A DNA stretch of 64,000 nt from Sipunculus nudus. Lineage: Eukaryota > Annelida > Sipuncula > Golfingiida > Sipunculidae. How positions within the stretch are numbered: position 1 is the first letter of the stretch; each line of letters opens with the position of its first letter. The DNA lies in NCBI GenBank assembly GCA_026874595.1, contig CM049313.1, forward strand, positions 74,826,659 to 74,890,658, written 5' to 3'. Of the stretch, positions 14,701 through 28,059 are shown piece by piece. Both the position numbers and the translations under genes were made by a program. A model generated the notes under the pieces. It was not told where the DNA came from. It did no database searches and saw only the letters and a program-made list of their open reading frames with translations.

Positions 14701-17700
14701 ATCTGGATTTGCGAGTTTACCATTGTTATCTGGGTGTGTGGGTTTAATTTTGGTAACTGGATGTGTGAGTTTACCATTGTTATCTGGGTGTGTGAGTTTA
14801 CCATTGTTATCTGGGTGTGTGGGTTTAATTTTGGTATCTGGATGTGTGAGTTAACCATTGTTATCTGGATTTGCGAGTTTACCATTGGTATCTGGATGTG
14901 TGAGTTTACCATTGTTATCTGGGTGTGTGAGTTTACCATCGTTATCTGGTTGTGTGGGTTTAATTTTAGTATCTGGATTTGCGAGTTTACCATTGTTATC
15001 TGGGTGTGTGGGTTTAATTTTGGTAACTGGATGTGTGAGTTTACCATTGGTATCTGGGTGTGTTGGTTAAATTTTGGTATCTGGATGTGTGAGTTAACCA
15101 TTGGTATCTGGAAGTGTGACTTTACCATTGTTATCTGGGTGTGTGAGTTTACCATTGTTATCTGGGTGTGTGGGTTTAATTTTGGTATCTGGATTTGCAA
15201 GTTTACCATTGGTATCTGGATTTGCGAGTTTACCATCGGTATCTGGATGTGGGAGTTTACCATTGTTATCTGGGTGTGTGAGTTAACCATTGTTTTCTGG
15301 GTGTGTGGGTTTAATTTTGGTATATGTATGTGTGAGTTTACCATTGGTATCTGGATGTGTGAGTTTACCATTGGTATCTGGATTTGCGAGTTTACCATTG
15401 GTATCTGGATTTGCGAGTTTACTATTGGTATCTGGATGTGTGAGTTTACCATTGTTATCTAGGTGTGTGAGTAAAGCATAGTTATCTGGTTGTGTGGGTT
15501 TAATTTTAGTATCTGGATTTTCGAGATTACCATTGTTATCTGGGTGTGTGGGTTTAATTTTGGTAACTGGATGTGTGAGTTTACCATTGGTATCTGGGTG
15601 TGATGGTTAAATTTTGGTATCTTGATGTGTGCGTTAACCATTGGTATCTGGAGTGTGAGTTTACCATTGGTATCTGGGTGTGTGAGTTTACCATTGGTAT
15701 CTGGATTTGCGAGTTTACCATTGGTATCTGGATGTGTGAGTTTACCATTGTTATCTGGGTGTGTGAGTTTACCATTGGTATCTGGGTGTGTGGGTTTAAT
15801 TTTGGTATATGTATGTGTGAGTTTACCATTGGTATCTGGATGTGTGAGTTTACCATTGGTATTTGGATTTGCGAGTTTACCATTGGTATATGGATTTGCG
15901 AGTTTACCCTTGGTATCTGGATGTGTGAGTTAACCATTGTTATCTGGGTGTGTGAGTTTACCATTGTTATCTGGGTGTGTGGGTCTAATTTTGGTATCTG
16001 GATGTGTGAGTTTACCAGTGTTATCTGGATTTGCGAGTTTACCATTGGTATCTGGATGTGTGAGTTTACCATTGGTATATGGATGTCTGAGTTTACCATT
16101 GTTATTTTGATGTGTGAGTTTACCATTGGTATCTGGATTTGCGAGTTTACCATTGGTATATGGATTTGCGAGTTTACCCTTGGTATCTGGATGTGTGAGT
16201 TAACCATTGTTATCTGGGTGTGTGAGTTTACCATTGTTATCTGGGTGTGTGAGTTTACCATTGTTATCTGGGTGTGTGGGTTTAATTTTGGTATCTGGAT
16301 GTGTGAGTTAACCATTGTTATCTGGGTGTGTGAGTTTACCATTGTTATCTGGGTGTGTTGGTTTAATTTTGGTATCTGGATGTGTGAGTTAACCATTAGT
16401 ATCTGGAAGTGTGACTTTACCATTGTTTTCTGGGTGTGTGAGTTTACCATTGTTATCTGGGTGTGTGGGTTTAATTTTGGTATCTGGATGTGTGAGTTTA
16501 CCATTGGTATCTGGATGTGTGAGTTTACCATTGGTATCTAGATTGGCGAGTTTACCATTGGTATCTGGATGTGTGAGTTTACCATTGTTATCTGGGTGTG
16601 TGAGTTTACCATTGGTATCTGGTTGTGTGGGTTTAATTTTAGTATCTGGATTTGCGAGTTTACCATTGTTATCTGGGTGTGTGGGTTTAATTTTGGTAAC
16701 TGGATGTGTGAGTTTACCATTGGTATCTGGGTGTGTTCGTTAAATTTTGGTATCTGGATGTGTGAGTTAACCATTGGTATCTGGAAGTGTGACTTTACCT
16801 TTGTTATCTGGGTGTGTGAGTTTACCATTGTTATCTGGGTGTGTTGGTTTAATTTTGGTATCTGGATTTGCGAGTTTACCATTGGTATCTGGATTTGCGA
16901 GTTAACCATCGGTATCTGGATGTGGGAGTTTACCATTGTTATCTGGGTGTGTGAGTTAACCATTGTTTTCTGGGTGTGTGGGTTTAATTTTGGTATATGG
17001 ATGTGTGAGTTTACCATTGGTATCTGGATGTGTGAGTTTACCATAGGTATCTGGATTTGCGAGTTTACCATTGGTATCTGGATGTGTGAGTTTACCATTG
17101 TTATCTGGGTGTGTGAGTTTACCATAGTTATCTGGTTATGTGGGTTTAATTTTAGTATCTGGATTTGCGCGTTTACCATTGTTATCTGGGTGTGTGGGTT
17201 TAATTTTGGTAACTGGATGTGTGAGTTTACCATTGGTATCTTGGTGTGTTGGTTTAATTTTGGTATCTGGATTCATGAGTTAACCATTGGTATCTGGAGT
17301 GTGAGTTTACCATTGGTATCTGGATGTGTGAGTTTACCATTGGTATCTGGATTTGCGAGTTTACCATTGGTATCTGGATGTGTGAGTTTACCATTGTTAT
17401 CTGGGTGTGTGAGTTTACCATTACTATCTGGGTGTGTGGGTTTAATTTTGGTATATGTATGTGTGAGTTTACCATTGGTATCTGGATGTGTGAGTTTACC
17501 ATTGGTATCTGGATTTGCGAGTTTACCATTGGTATATGGATTTGCGAGTTTACCCTTGGTATCTGGATGTGTGAGTTAACCATTGTTATCTGGGTGTGTG
17601 AGTTTACCATTGTTATCTGGGTGTGTGGGTCTAATTTTGGTATCTGGATGTGTGAGTTTACCAGTGTTATCTGGATTTGCGAGTTTACCATTGGTATCTG

Positions 17701-17990
17701 GATATGTGAGTTTACCATTAGTATCTGGATTTGCGAGTTTACCATTGGTATCTGGATGTGTGAGTTTACCATTGTTATCTAGGTGTGTGAGTTTAGCATA
17801 GTTATCTGGTTGTGTGGGTTTAATTTGAGTATCTGGATTTGCGAGTTTACCATTGTTATCTGGGTGTGTGGGTTTAATTTTGGTAACTGGATGTGTGAGT
17901 TTACCATTGTTATCTGGGTGTGTGAGTTTACCATTGTTATCTGGGTGTGTGGGTTTAATTTTGGTATCTGGATGTGTGAGTTAACCATTG
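11735..17990. repeat. Tandem higher-order repeat, 3,130-bp period, two near-identical copies
   Basis: The block from about 11,735 to 14,864 is repeated immediately at about 14,865-17,990 with a constant 3,130-bp offset. Matched landmarks include the frame-breaking GAGTAAAGCATAG unit near 12,340 and 15,470, the TGATGGTTAAATT unit near 12,470 and 15,600, the GTTCGTTAAATT unit near 13,606 and 16,736, and the GATTCATGAGTTAACC unit near 14,141 and 17,271. I saw no difference between copies at the places compared, so this appears to be among the youngest duplications in the array. Confidence 0.9.
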
Positions 17991-20900
17991 TTATCTGGGT
18001 GTGTGAGTTTACCATTGTTATCTGGGTGTGTTGGTTTAATTTTGGTATCTGGATGTGTGAGTTAACCATTAGTATCTGGAAGTGTGACTTTACCATTGTT
18101 ATCTGGGTGTGTGAGTTTACCATTGTTATCTGGGTGTGTGGGTTTAATTTTGGTATCTGGATGTGTGAGTTTACCATTGGTATCTGGATGTGTGAGTTTA
18201 CCATTGGTATCTAGATTTGCGAGTTTACCATTGGTATCTGGATGTGTGAGTTTACCATTGTTATCTGGGTGTGTGAGTTTACCATTGGTATCTGGTTGTG
18301 TGGGTTTAATTTTAGTATCTGGATTTGCGAGTTTACCATTGTTATCTGGGTGTGTGGGTTTAATTTTGGTATCTGGATTTGCGAGTTTACCATTGGTATC
18401 TGGATTTGCGAGTTAACCATCGGTATCTGGATGTGGGAGTTTACCATTGTTATCTGGGTGTGTGAGTTAACCATTGTTTTCTGGGTGTGTGGGTTTAATT
18501 TTGGTATATGGATGTGTGAGTTTACCATTGGTATCTGGATGTGTGAGTTTACCATAGGTATCTGGATTTGCGAGTTTACCATTGGTATCTGGATGTGTGA
18601 GTTTACAATTGTTATCTGGGTGTGTGAGTTTACCATAGTTATCTGGTTGTGTGGGTTTAATTTTAGTATCTGGATTTGCGAGTTTACCATTGTTATCTGG
18701 GTGTGTGGGTTTAATTTTGGTAACTGGATGTGTGAGTTTACCATTGGTATCTTGGTGTGTTGGTTTAATTTTGGTATCTGGATGTGTGAGTTAACCATTG
18801 GTATCTGGAGTGTGAGTTTACCATTGGTATCTGGATGTGTGAGTTTACCATTGGTATCTGGATTTGCGAGTTTACCATTGGTATCTGGATGTGTGAGTTT
18901 ACCATTGTTATCTGGGTGTGTGAGTTTACCATTACTATCTGGGTGTGTGAGTTTAATTTTGGTATATGTATGTGTGAGTTTACCATTGGTATCTGGATGT
19001 GTGAGTTTACCATTGGTATCTGGATTTGCGAGTTTACCATTGGTATATGGATTTGCGAGTTTACCATTGGTATATGGATTTGCGAGTTTACCCTTGGTAT
19101 CTGGATGTGTGAGTTAACCATTGTTTTCTGGGTGTGTGGGTTTAATTTTGGTATATGGATGTGTGAGTTTACCATTGGTATCTGGATGTGTCAGTTTACC
19201 ATTGGTATCTGGATTTGCGAGTTTACCATTGGTATCTGGATGTGTGAGTTTACCATTGTTATCTAGGTGTGTGAGATTAGCATAGTTATCTGGTTGTGTG
19301 GGTTTAATTTGAGTATCTGGATTTGCGAGTTTACCATTGGTATCTGGATTTGCGAGTTTACCATCGGTATCTGGATGTGGGAGTTTACCATTGTTATCTG
19401 GGTGTGTGAGTTAACCATTGTTTTCTGGGTGTGTGGGTTTAATTTTGGTATATGGATGTGTGAGTTTACCATTGGTATCTGGATGTGTGAGTTTACCATA
19501 GGTATCTGGATTTGCGAGTTTACCATTGGTATCTGGATGTGTGAGTTTACCATTGTTATCTGGGTGTGTGAGTTTACCATAGTTATCTGGTTGTGTGGGT
19601 TTAATTTTAGTATCTGGATTTGCGAGTTTACCATTGTTATCTGGGTGTGTGGGTTTAATTTTGGTAACTGGATGTGTGAGTTTACCATTGGTATCTTGGT
19701 GTGTTGGTTTAATTTTGGTATCTGGATGTGTGAGTTAACCATTGGTATCTGGAGTGTGAGTTTACCATTGGTATCTGGATGTGTGAGTTTACCATTGGTA
19801 TCTGGATTTGCGAGTTTACCATTGGTATCTGGATGTGTGAGTTTACCATTGTTATCTGGGTGTGTGAGTTTACCATTACTATCTGGGTGTGTGGGTTTAA
19901 TTTTGGTATATGTATGTGTGAGTTTACCATTGGTATCTGGATGTGTGAGTTTACCATTGGTATCTGGATTTGCGAGTTTACCATTGGTATATGGATTTGC
20001 GAGTTTACCATTGGTATCTGGATGTGTGAGTTTACCATTGTTATCTGGGTGTGTGAGTTTACCATTGGTATCTGGTTGTGTGGGTTTAATTTTAGTATCT
20101 GGATTTGCGAGTTTACCATTGTTATCTGGGTGTGTGGGTTTAATTTTGGTATCTGGATTTGCGAGTTTACCATTGGTATCTGGATTTGCGAGTTAACCAT
20201 CGGTATCTGGATGTGGGAGTTTACCATTGTTATCTGGGTGTGTGAGTTAACCATTGTTTTCTGGGTGTGTGGGTTTAATTTTGGTATATGGATGTGTGAG
20301 TTTACCATTGGTATCTGGATGTGTGAGTTTACCATAGGTATCTGGATTTGCGAGTTTACCATTGGTATCTGGATGTGTGAGTTTACAATTGTTATCTGGG
20401 TGTGTGAGTTTACCACAGTTATCTGGTTGTGTGGGTTTAATTTTAGTATCTGGATTTGCGAGTTTACCATTGTTATCTGGGTGTGTGGGTTTAATTTTGG
20501 TAACTGGATGTGTGAGTTTACCATTGGTATCTTGGTGTGTTGGTTTAATTTTGGTATCTGGATGTGTGAGTTAACCATTGGTATCTGGAGTGTGAGTTTA
20601 CCATTGGTATCTGGATGTGTGAGTTTACCATTGGTATCTGGATTTGCGAGTTTACCATTGGTATCTGGATGTGTGAGTTTACCATTGTTATCTGGGTGTG
20701 TGAGTTTACCATTACTATCTGGGTGTGTGAGTTTAATTTTGGTATATGTATGTGTGAGTTTACCATTGGTATCTGGATGTGTGAGTTTACCATTGGTATC
20801 TGGATTTGCGAGTTTACCATTGGTATATGGATTTGCGAGTTTACCATTGGTATATGGATTTGCGAGTTTACCCTTGGTATCTGGATGTGTGAGTTAACCA

Positions 20901-23900
20901 TTGTTTTCTGGGTGTGTGGGTTTAATTTTGGTATATGGATGTGTGAGTTTACCATTGGTATCTGGATGTGTCAGTTTACCATTGGTATCTGGATTTGCGA
21001 GTTTACCATTGGTATCTGGATGTGTGAGTTTACCATTGTTATCTAGGTGTGTGAGATTAGCATAGTTATCTGGTTGTGTGGGTTTAATTTGAGTATCTGG
21101 ATTTGCGAGTTTACCATTGGTATCTGGATTTGCGAGTTTACCATCGGTATCTGGATGTGGGAGTTTACCATTGTTATCTGGGTGTGTGAGTTAACCATTG
21201 TTTTCTGGGTGTGTGGGTTTAATTTTGGTATATGGATGTGTGAGTTTACCATTGGTATCTGGATGTGTGAGTTTACCATAGGTATCTGGATTTGCGAGTT
21301 TACCATTGGTATCTGGATGTGTGAGTTTACCATTGTTATCTGGGTGTGTGAGTTTACCATAGTTATCTGGTTGTGTGGGTTTAATTTTAGTATCTGGATT
21401 TGCGAGTTTACCATTGTTATCTGGGTGTGTGGGTTTAATTTTGGTAACTGGATGTGTGAGTTTACCATTGGTATCTTGGTGTGTTGGTTTAATTTTGGTA
21501 TCTGGATGTGTGAGTTAACCATTGGTATCTGGAGTGTGAGTTTACCATTGGTATCTGGATGTGTGAGTTTACCATTGGTATCTGGATTTGCGAGTTTACC
21601 ATTGGTATCTGGATGTGTGAGTTTACCATTGTTATCTGGGTGTGTGAGTTTACCATTACTATCTGGGTGTGTGGGTTTAATTTTGGTATATGTATGTGTG
21701 AGTTTACCATTGGTATCTGGATGTGTGAGTTTACCATTGGTATCTGGATTTGCGAGTTTACCATTGGTATATGGATTTGCGAGTTTACCCTTGGTATCTG
21801 GATGTGTGAGTTAACCATTGTTATCTGGGTGTGTGAGTTTACCATTGTTATCTGGGTGTGTGGGTCTAATTTTGGTATCTGGATGTGTGAGTTTACCAGT
21901 GTTATCTGGATTTGCGAGTTTACCATTGGTATCTGGATATGTGAGTTTACCATTAGTATATGGATGTGTGAGTTTACCATTGTTATTTTGATGTGTGAGT
22001 TTACCATTGGTATCTGGATTTGCGAGTTTACCATAGTTATCTGGTTGTGTGGGTTTAATTTTGGTATATGTATGTGTGAGTTTACCATTGTTATCTGGGT
22101 GTGTGGGTTTAATTTTGGTATCTGGATGTGTGAGTTTACCATTGGTATCTGGATGTGTGAGTTTACCATTGGTATCTGGATTTGCGAGTTTACCATTGGT
22201 ATCTGGATGTGTGAGTTTACCATTGTTGTCTGGGTGTGTGAGTTTACCATTGGTATCTGGTTGTGTGGGTTTAATTTTAGTATCTGGATTTGCGAGTTTA
22301 CCATTGTTATCTGGGTGTGTGGGTTTAATTTTGGTAACTGGATGTGTGAGTTTACCATTGGTATCTGGGTGTGTTTGTTAAATTTTGGTATCTGGATGTG
22401 CGAGTTAACCATTGATATCTGGAAGTGTGACTTTACCATTGTTATCTGGGTGTGTGAGTTTACCATTGTTATCTGGGTGTGTGAGTTTACCATTGGTATC
22501 TGGGTGTGTGGGTTTAATTTTGGTATATGTATGTGAGAGTTGACCATTGGTATCTGGATGTGTGAGTTTACCATTGGTATCTGGATTTGCGAGTTTACCA
22601 TTGGTATATGGATTTGCGAGTTTACCCTTGGTATCTGGATGTGTGAGTTAACCATTATTATCTGGGTGTGTGAGTTTACCATAGTTATCTGGGTGTGTGG
22701 GTTTAATTTTGGTAACTGGATGTGTGAATTTACCATTGGTATCTGGGTGTGTTGGTTTAATTTTGGTATCTGGATGTGTGAGTTAACCATTGGTATCTGG
22801 AAGTGTGACTTTACCAATGTTATCTGGGTGTGTGAGTTTACCATTGGTATCTGGGTGTCTGGGTTTAATTTTGGTATCTGGATTTGCGAGTTTACCATTG
22901 GTATCTGGATTTGCGAGTTTACCATTGGTATCTGGATGTGGGAGTTTACCATTGTTATCTGGATGTGTGAGTTTACCATTGGTATCTGGGTGTGTGTGTT
23001 TATTTTTGGTATATGGATGTGTGAGTTTACTATTGGTATCTGGATGTGTGAGTTTACCATTGGTATCTGGATTTGCGAGTTTACCATTGGTATCTGGATG
23101 TGTGAGTTTACCATTGTTATCTGGGTGTGTGAGTTTACCATCGTTATCTGGTTGTGTGGGTTTAATTTTAGTATCTGGATTTGCGAGTTTACCATTGTTA
23201 TCTGGGTGTGTGGGTTTAATTTTGGTAACTGGATGTGTGAGTTTACCATTGGTATCTGGGTGTGTTGGTTAAATTTTGGTATCTGGATGTGTGAGTTAAC
23301 CATTGGTATCTGGAAGTGTGACTTTACCATTGTTATCTGGGTGTGTGAGTTTACCATTGTTATCTGGGTGTGTGGGTTTAATTTTGGTATCTGGATTTGC
23401 GAGTTTACCATTGGTATCTGGATTTGCGAGTTTACCATCGGTATCTGGATGTGGGAGTTTACCATTGTTATCTGGGTGTGTGAGTTAACCATTGTTTTCT
23501 GGGTGTGTGGGTTTAATTTTGGTATATGGATGTGTGAGTTTACCATTGGTATCTGGATGTGTGAGTTTACCATTGGTATCTGGATTTGCGAGTTTACCAT
23601 TGGTATCTGGATGTGTGAGTTTACCATTGTTATCTAGGTGTGTGAGTTTAGCATAGTTATCTGGTTGTGTGGGTTTAATTTGAGTATCTGGATTTGCGAG
23701 TTTACCATTGTTATCTGGGTGTGTGGGTTTAATTTTGGTAACTGGATTTGCGAGTTTACCATTGGTATCTTGGTGTGTTGGTTAAATTTTGGTATCTGGA
23801 TTCATGAGTTAACCATTGGTATCTGGAGTGTGAGTTTACCATTGGTATCTGGATGTGTGAGTTTACCATTGGTATCTGGATTTGCGAGTTTACCATTGGT

Positions 23901-26900
23901 ATCTGGATGTGTGAGTTTACCATTGTTATCTGGGTGTGTGAGTTTACCATTACTATCTGGGTGTGTGGGTTTAATTTTGGTATATGTATGTGTGAGTTTA
24001 CCATTGGTATCTGGATGTGTGAGTTTACCATTGGTATCTGGATTTGCGAGTTTACCATTGGTATATGGATTTGCGAGTTTACCCTTGGTATCTGGATGTG
24101 TGAGTTAACCATTGTTATCTGGGTGTGTGAGTTTACCATTGTTATCTGGGTGTGTGGGTCTAATTTTGGTATCTGGATGTGTGAGTTTACCAGTGTTATC
24201 TGGATTTGCGAGTTTACCATTGGTATCTGGATATGTGAGTTTACCGTTAGTATCTGGATTTGCGAGTTTACCATTGGTATCTGGATGTGTGAGTTTACCA
24301 TTGTTATCTAGGTGTGTGAGTTTAGCATAGTTATCTGGTTGTGTGGGTTTAATTTGAGTATCTGGATTTGCGAGTTTACCATTGTTATCTGGGTGTGTGG
24401 GTTTAATTTTGGTAACTGGATGTGTGAGTTTACCATTGTTATCTGGGTGTGTGAGTTTACCATTGTTATCTGGGTGTGTGGGTTTAATTTTGGTATCTGG
24501 ATGTGTGAGTTAACCATTGTTATCTGGGTGTGTGAGTTTACCATTGTTATCTGGGTGTGTTGGTTTAATTTTGGTATCTGGATGTGTGAGTTAACCATTA
24601 GTATCTGGAAGTGTGACTTTACCATTGTTATCTGGGTGTGTGAGTTTACCATTGTTATCTGGGTGTGTGGGTTTAATTTTGGTATCTGGATGTGTGAGTT
24701 TACCATTGGTATCTGGATGTGTGAGTTTACCATTGGTATCTAGATTTGCGAGTTTACCATTGGTATCTGGATGTGTGAGTTTACCATTGTTATCTGGGTG
24801 TGTGAGTTTACCATTGGTATCTGGTTGTGTGGGTTTAATTTTAGTATCTGGATTTGCGAGTTTACCATTGTTATCTGGGTGTGTGGGTTTAATTTTGGTA
24901 TCTGGATTTGCGAGTTTACCATTGGTATCTGGATTTGCGAGTTAACCATCGGTATCTGGATGTGGGAGTTTACCATTGTTATCTGGGTGTGTGAGTTAAC
25001 CATTGTTTTCTGGGTGTGTGGGTTTAATTTTGGTATATGGATGTGTGAGTTTACCATTGGTATCTGGATGTGTGAGTTTACCATAGGTATCTGGATTTGC
25101 GAGTTTACCATTGGTATCTGGATGTGTGAGTTTACCATTGTTATCTGGGTGTGTGAGTTTACCATAGTTATCTGGTTGTGTGGGTTTAATTTTAGTATCT
25201 GGATTTGCGAGTTTACCATTGTTATCTGGGTGTGTGGGTTTAATTTTGGTAACTGGATGTGTGAGTTTACCATTGGTATCTTGGTGTGTTGGTTTAATTT
25301 TGGTATCTGGATTCATGAGTTAACCATTGGTATCTGGAGTGTGAGTTTACCATTGGTATCTGGATGTGTGAGTTTACCATTGGTATCTGGATTTGCGAGT
25401 TTACCATTGGTATCTGGATGTGTGAGTTTACCATTGTTATCTGGGTGTGTGAGTTTACCATTACTATCTGGGTGTGTGAGTTCAATTTTGGTATATGTAT
25501 GTGTGAGTTTACCATTGGTATCTGGATGTGTGAGTTTACCATTGGTATCTGGATTTGCGAGTTTACCATTGGTATATGGATTTGCGAGTTTACCCTTGGT
25601 ATCTGGATGTGTGAGTTAACCATTGTTTTCTGGGTGTGTGGGTTTAATTTTGGTATATGGATGTGTGAGTTTACCATTGGTATCTGGATGTGTGAGTTTA
25701 CCATTGGTATCTGGATTTGCGAGTTTACCATTGGTATCTGGATGTGTGAGTTTACCATTGTTATCTAGGTGTGTGAGTTTAGCATAGTTATCTGGTTGTG
25801 TGGGTTTAATTTGAGTATCTGGATTTGCGAGTTTACCATTGGTATCTGGATTTGCGAGTTTACCATCGGTATCTGGATGTGGGAGTTTACCATTGTTATC
25901 TGGGTGTGTGAGTTAACCATTGTTTTCTGGGTGTGTGGGTTTAATTTTGGTATATGGATGTGTGAGTTTACCATTGGTATCTGGATGTGTGAGTTTACCA
26001 TAGGTATCTGGATTTGCGAGTTTACCATTGGTATCTGGATGTGTGAGTTTACCATTGTTATCTGGGTGTGTGAGTTTACCATAGTTATCTGGTTGTGTGG
26101 GTTTAATTTTAGTATCTGGATTTGCGAGTTTACCATTGTTATCTGGGTGTGTGGGTTTAATTTTGGTAACTGGATGTGTGAGTTTACCATTGGTATCTTG
26201 GTGTGTTGGTTTAATTTTGGTATCTGGATGTGTGAGTTAACCATTGGTATCTGGAGTGTGAGTTTACCATTGGTATCTGGATGTGTGAGTTTACCATTGG
26301 TATCTGGATTTGCGAGTTTACCATTGGTATCTGGATGTGTGAGTTTACCATTGTTATCTGGGTGTGTGAGTTTACCATTACTATCTGGGTGTGTGGGTTT
26401 AATTTTGGTATATGTATGTGTGAGTTTACCATTGGTATCTGGATGTGTGAGTTTACCATTGGTATCTGGATTTGCGAGTTTACCATTGGTATATGGATTT
26501 GCGAGTTTACCCTTGGTATCTGGATGTGTGAGTTAACCATTGTTATCTGGGTGTGTGAGTTTACCATTGTTATCTGGGTGTGTGGGTCTAATTTTGGTAT
26601 CTGGATGTGTGAGTTTACCAGTGTTATCTGGATTTGCGAGTTTACCATTGGTATCTGGATATGTGAGTTTACCATTAGTATATGGATGTGTGAGTTTACC
26701 ATTGTTATTTTGATGTGTGAGTTTACCATTGGTATCTGGATTTGCGAGTTTACCATAGTTATCTGGTTGTGTGGGTTTAATTTTGGTATATGTATGTGTG
26801 AGTTTACCATTGTTATCTGGGTGTGTGGGTTTAATTTTGGTAACTGGATGTGTGAGTTTACCATTGTTATCTGGGTGTGTGAGTTTACCATTGTTATCTG
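17250..26900. repeat. Dispersed duplicate blocks with 6,529-bp and 4,722-bp offsets
   Basis: Units at about 17,254-19,170 recur at about 23,783-25,700 (offset 6,529 bp), including the GATTCATGAG and TTACTATC landmarks. Units at about 21,043-22,090 recur at about 25,765-26,812 (offset 4,722 bp), including the GTTATTTTGATG unit near 21,982 and 26,704. Single differences such as ACCATTAG against ACCGTTAG near 24,245 separate the copies. With the other blocks, most of the array right of 10 kb appears to descend from a few ancestral segments. Confidence 0.75.
18230..21790. repeat. Tandem higher-order repeat, 1,780-bp period, two copies
   Basis: Landmarks repeat at 1,780 bp: the TTACTATCTGGGTG unit near 18,930 and 20,710, the GTGTCAGTTTACC unit near 19,190 and 20,970, and the GTGAGATTAGCATAG unit near 19,270 and 21,050. 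The copies differ at only a few bases, for example ACCATAG against ACCACAG near 18,632 and 20,412. Confidence 0.85.
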
Positions 26901-28059
26901 GGTGTGTGGGTTTAATTTTGGTATCTGGATGTGTGAGTTAACCATTGTTATCTGGGTGTGTGAGTTTACCATTGTTATCTGGGTGTTTTGGTTTAATTTT
27001 GGTATCTGGATGTGTGAGTTAACCATTAGTATCTGGAAGTGTGACTTTACCATTGTTATCTGGGTGTGTGAGTTTACCATTGTTATCTGGGTGTGTGGGT
27101 TTAATTTTGGTATCTGGATTTGCGAGTTTACCATTGGTATCTGGATTTGCGAGTTTACCATCGGTATCTGGATGTGTGAGTTTACCATTGTTATCTGGGT
27201 GTGTGAGTTAACCATTGTTTTCTGGGTGTGTGGGTTTAATTTTGGTATATGGATGTGTGAGTTTACCATTGGTATCTGGATGTGTGAGTTAACCATTGGT
27301 ATCTGAGGTGTGAGTTAACCATTGGTATCTGGATGTGTGAGTTTACCATTGGTATCTGGATTTGCGAGTTTACCATTGGTATCTGGATGTGTGAGTTTAC
27401 CATTGTTATCTGGGTGTGTGAGTTTACCATTGGTATCTGGGTGTGTGGGTTTAATTTTGGTATATGTATGTGTGAGTTTACCATTGGTATCTGGATGTGT
27501 GAGTTTACCATTGGTATCTGGATTTGCGAGTTTACCATTGGTATATGGATTTGCGAGTTTACCCTTGGTATCTGGATGTGTGAGTTAACCATTGTTATCT
27601 GGGTGTGTGTGTGTTTACCATTGTTATCTGGGTGTGTGGGTCTAATTTTGGTATCTGGATGTGTGAGTTTACCAGTGTTATCTGGATTTGCGAGTTTACC
27701 ATTGGTATCTGGATGTGTGAGTTTACCATTGGTATATGGATGTGTGAGTTTACCATTGTTATTTTGATGTGTGAGTTTACCATTGGTATCTGGATTTGCG
27801 AGTTTACCATAGTTATCTGGTTGTGTGGGTTTAATTTTAGTATCTGGATTTGCGAGTTTACCATTGTTATCTGGGTGTGTTGGTTTAATTTTGGTATCTA
27901 GATGTGTGAGTTAACCATTGGTATCTGGAAGTGTGACTTTACCATTGTTATCTGGGTGTGTGAGTTTACCATAGTTATCTGGGTGTGTGGGTTTAATTTT
28001 GGTATCTGGATTTGCGAGTTTACCATTGGTATCTGGATTTGCGAGTTTACCATTGGTAT

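Larger units (their letters stand above)
10700..23640. repeat. Dispersed duplicate blocks 10.7-12.3 kb and 22.1-23.6 kb
   Basis: The order of units from about 10,760 to 12,330 is reproduced at about 22,090-23,637 with an 11,332-bp offset over most of its length. Shared landmarks are the GTATGTGAGAGTTGACC unit near 11,200 and 22,532, the ACCAATG unit near 11,482 and 22,814, and the GGTGTCTGGG unit near 11,523 and 22,855. The left copy has one extra 27-bp unit near 12,250. The two blocks are separated by the 3,130- and 1,780-bp tandem repeats, so the latter expanded after or between copies of this block. Confidence 0.8.

Noticed and set aside
1476-27767. Dozens of open frames of 60-712 codons on both strands of the satellite
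   Set aside because: They are the same 9-residue patterns read from a 27-bp repeat, open in several frames at once, broken wherever a 26-bp unit occurs, and lack any unique sequence, promoter or splice context.
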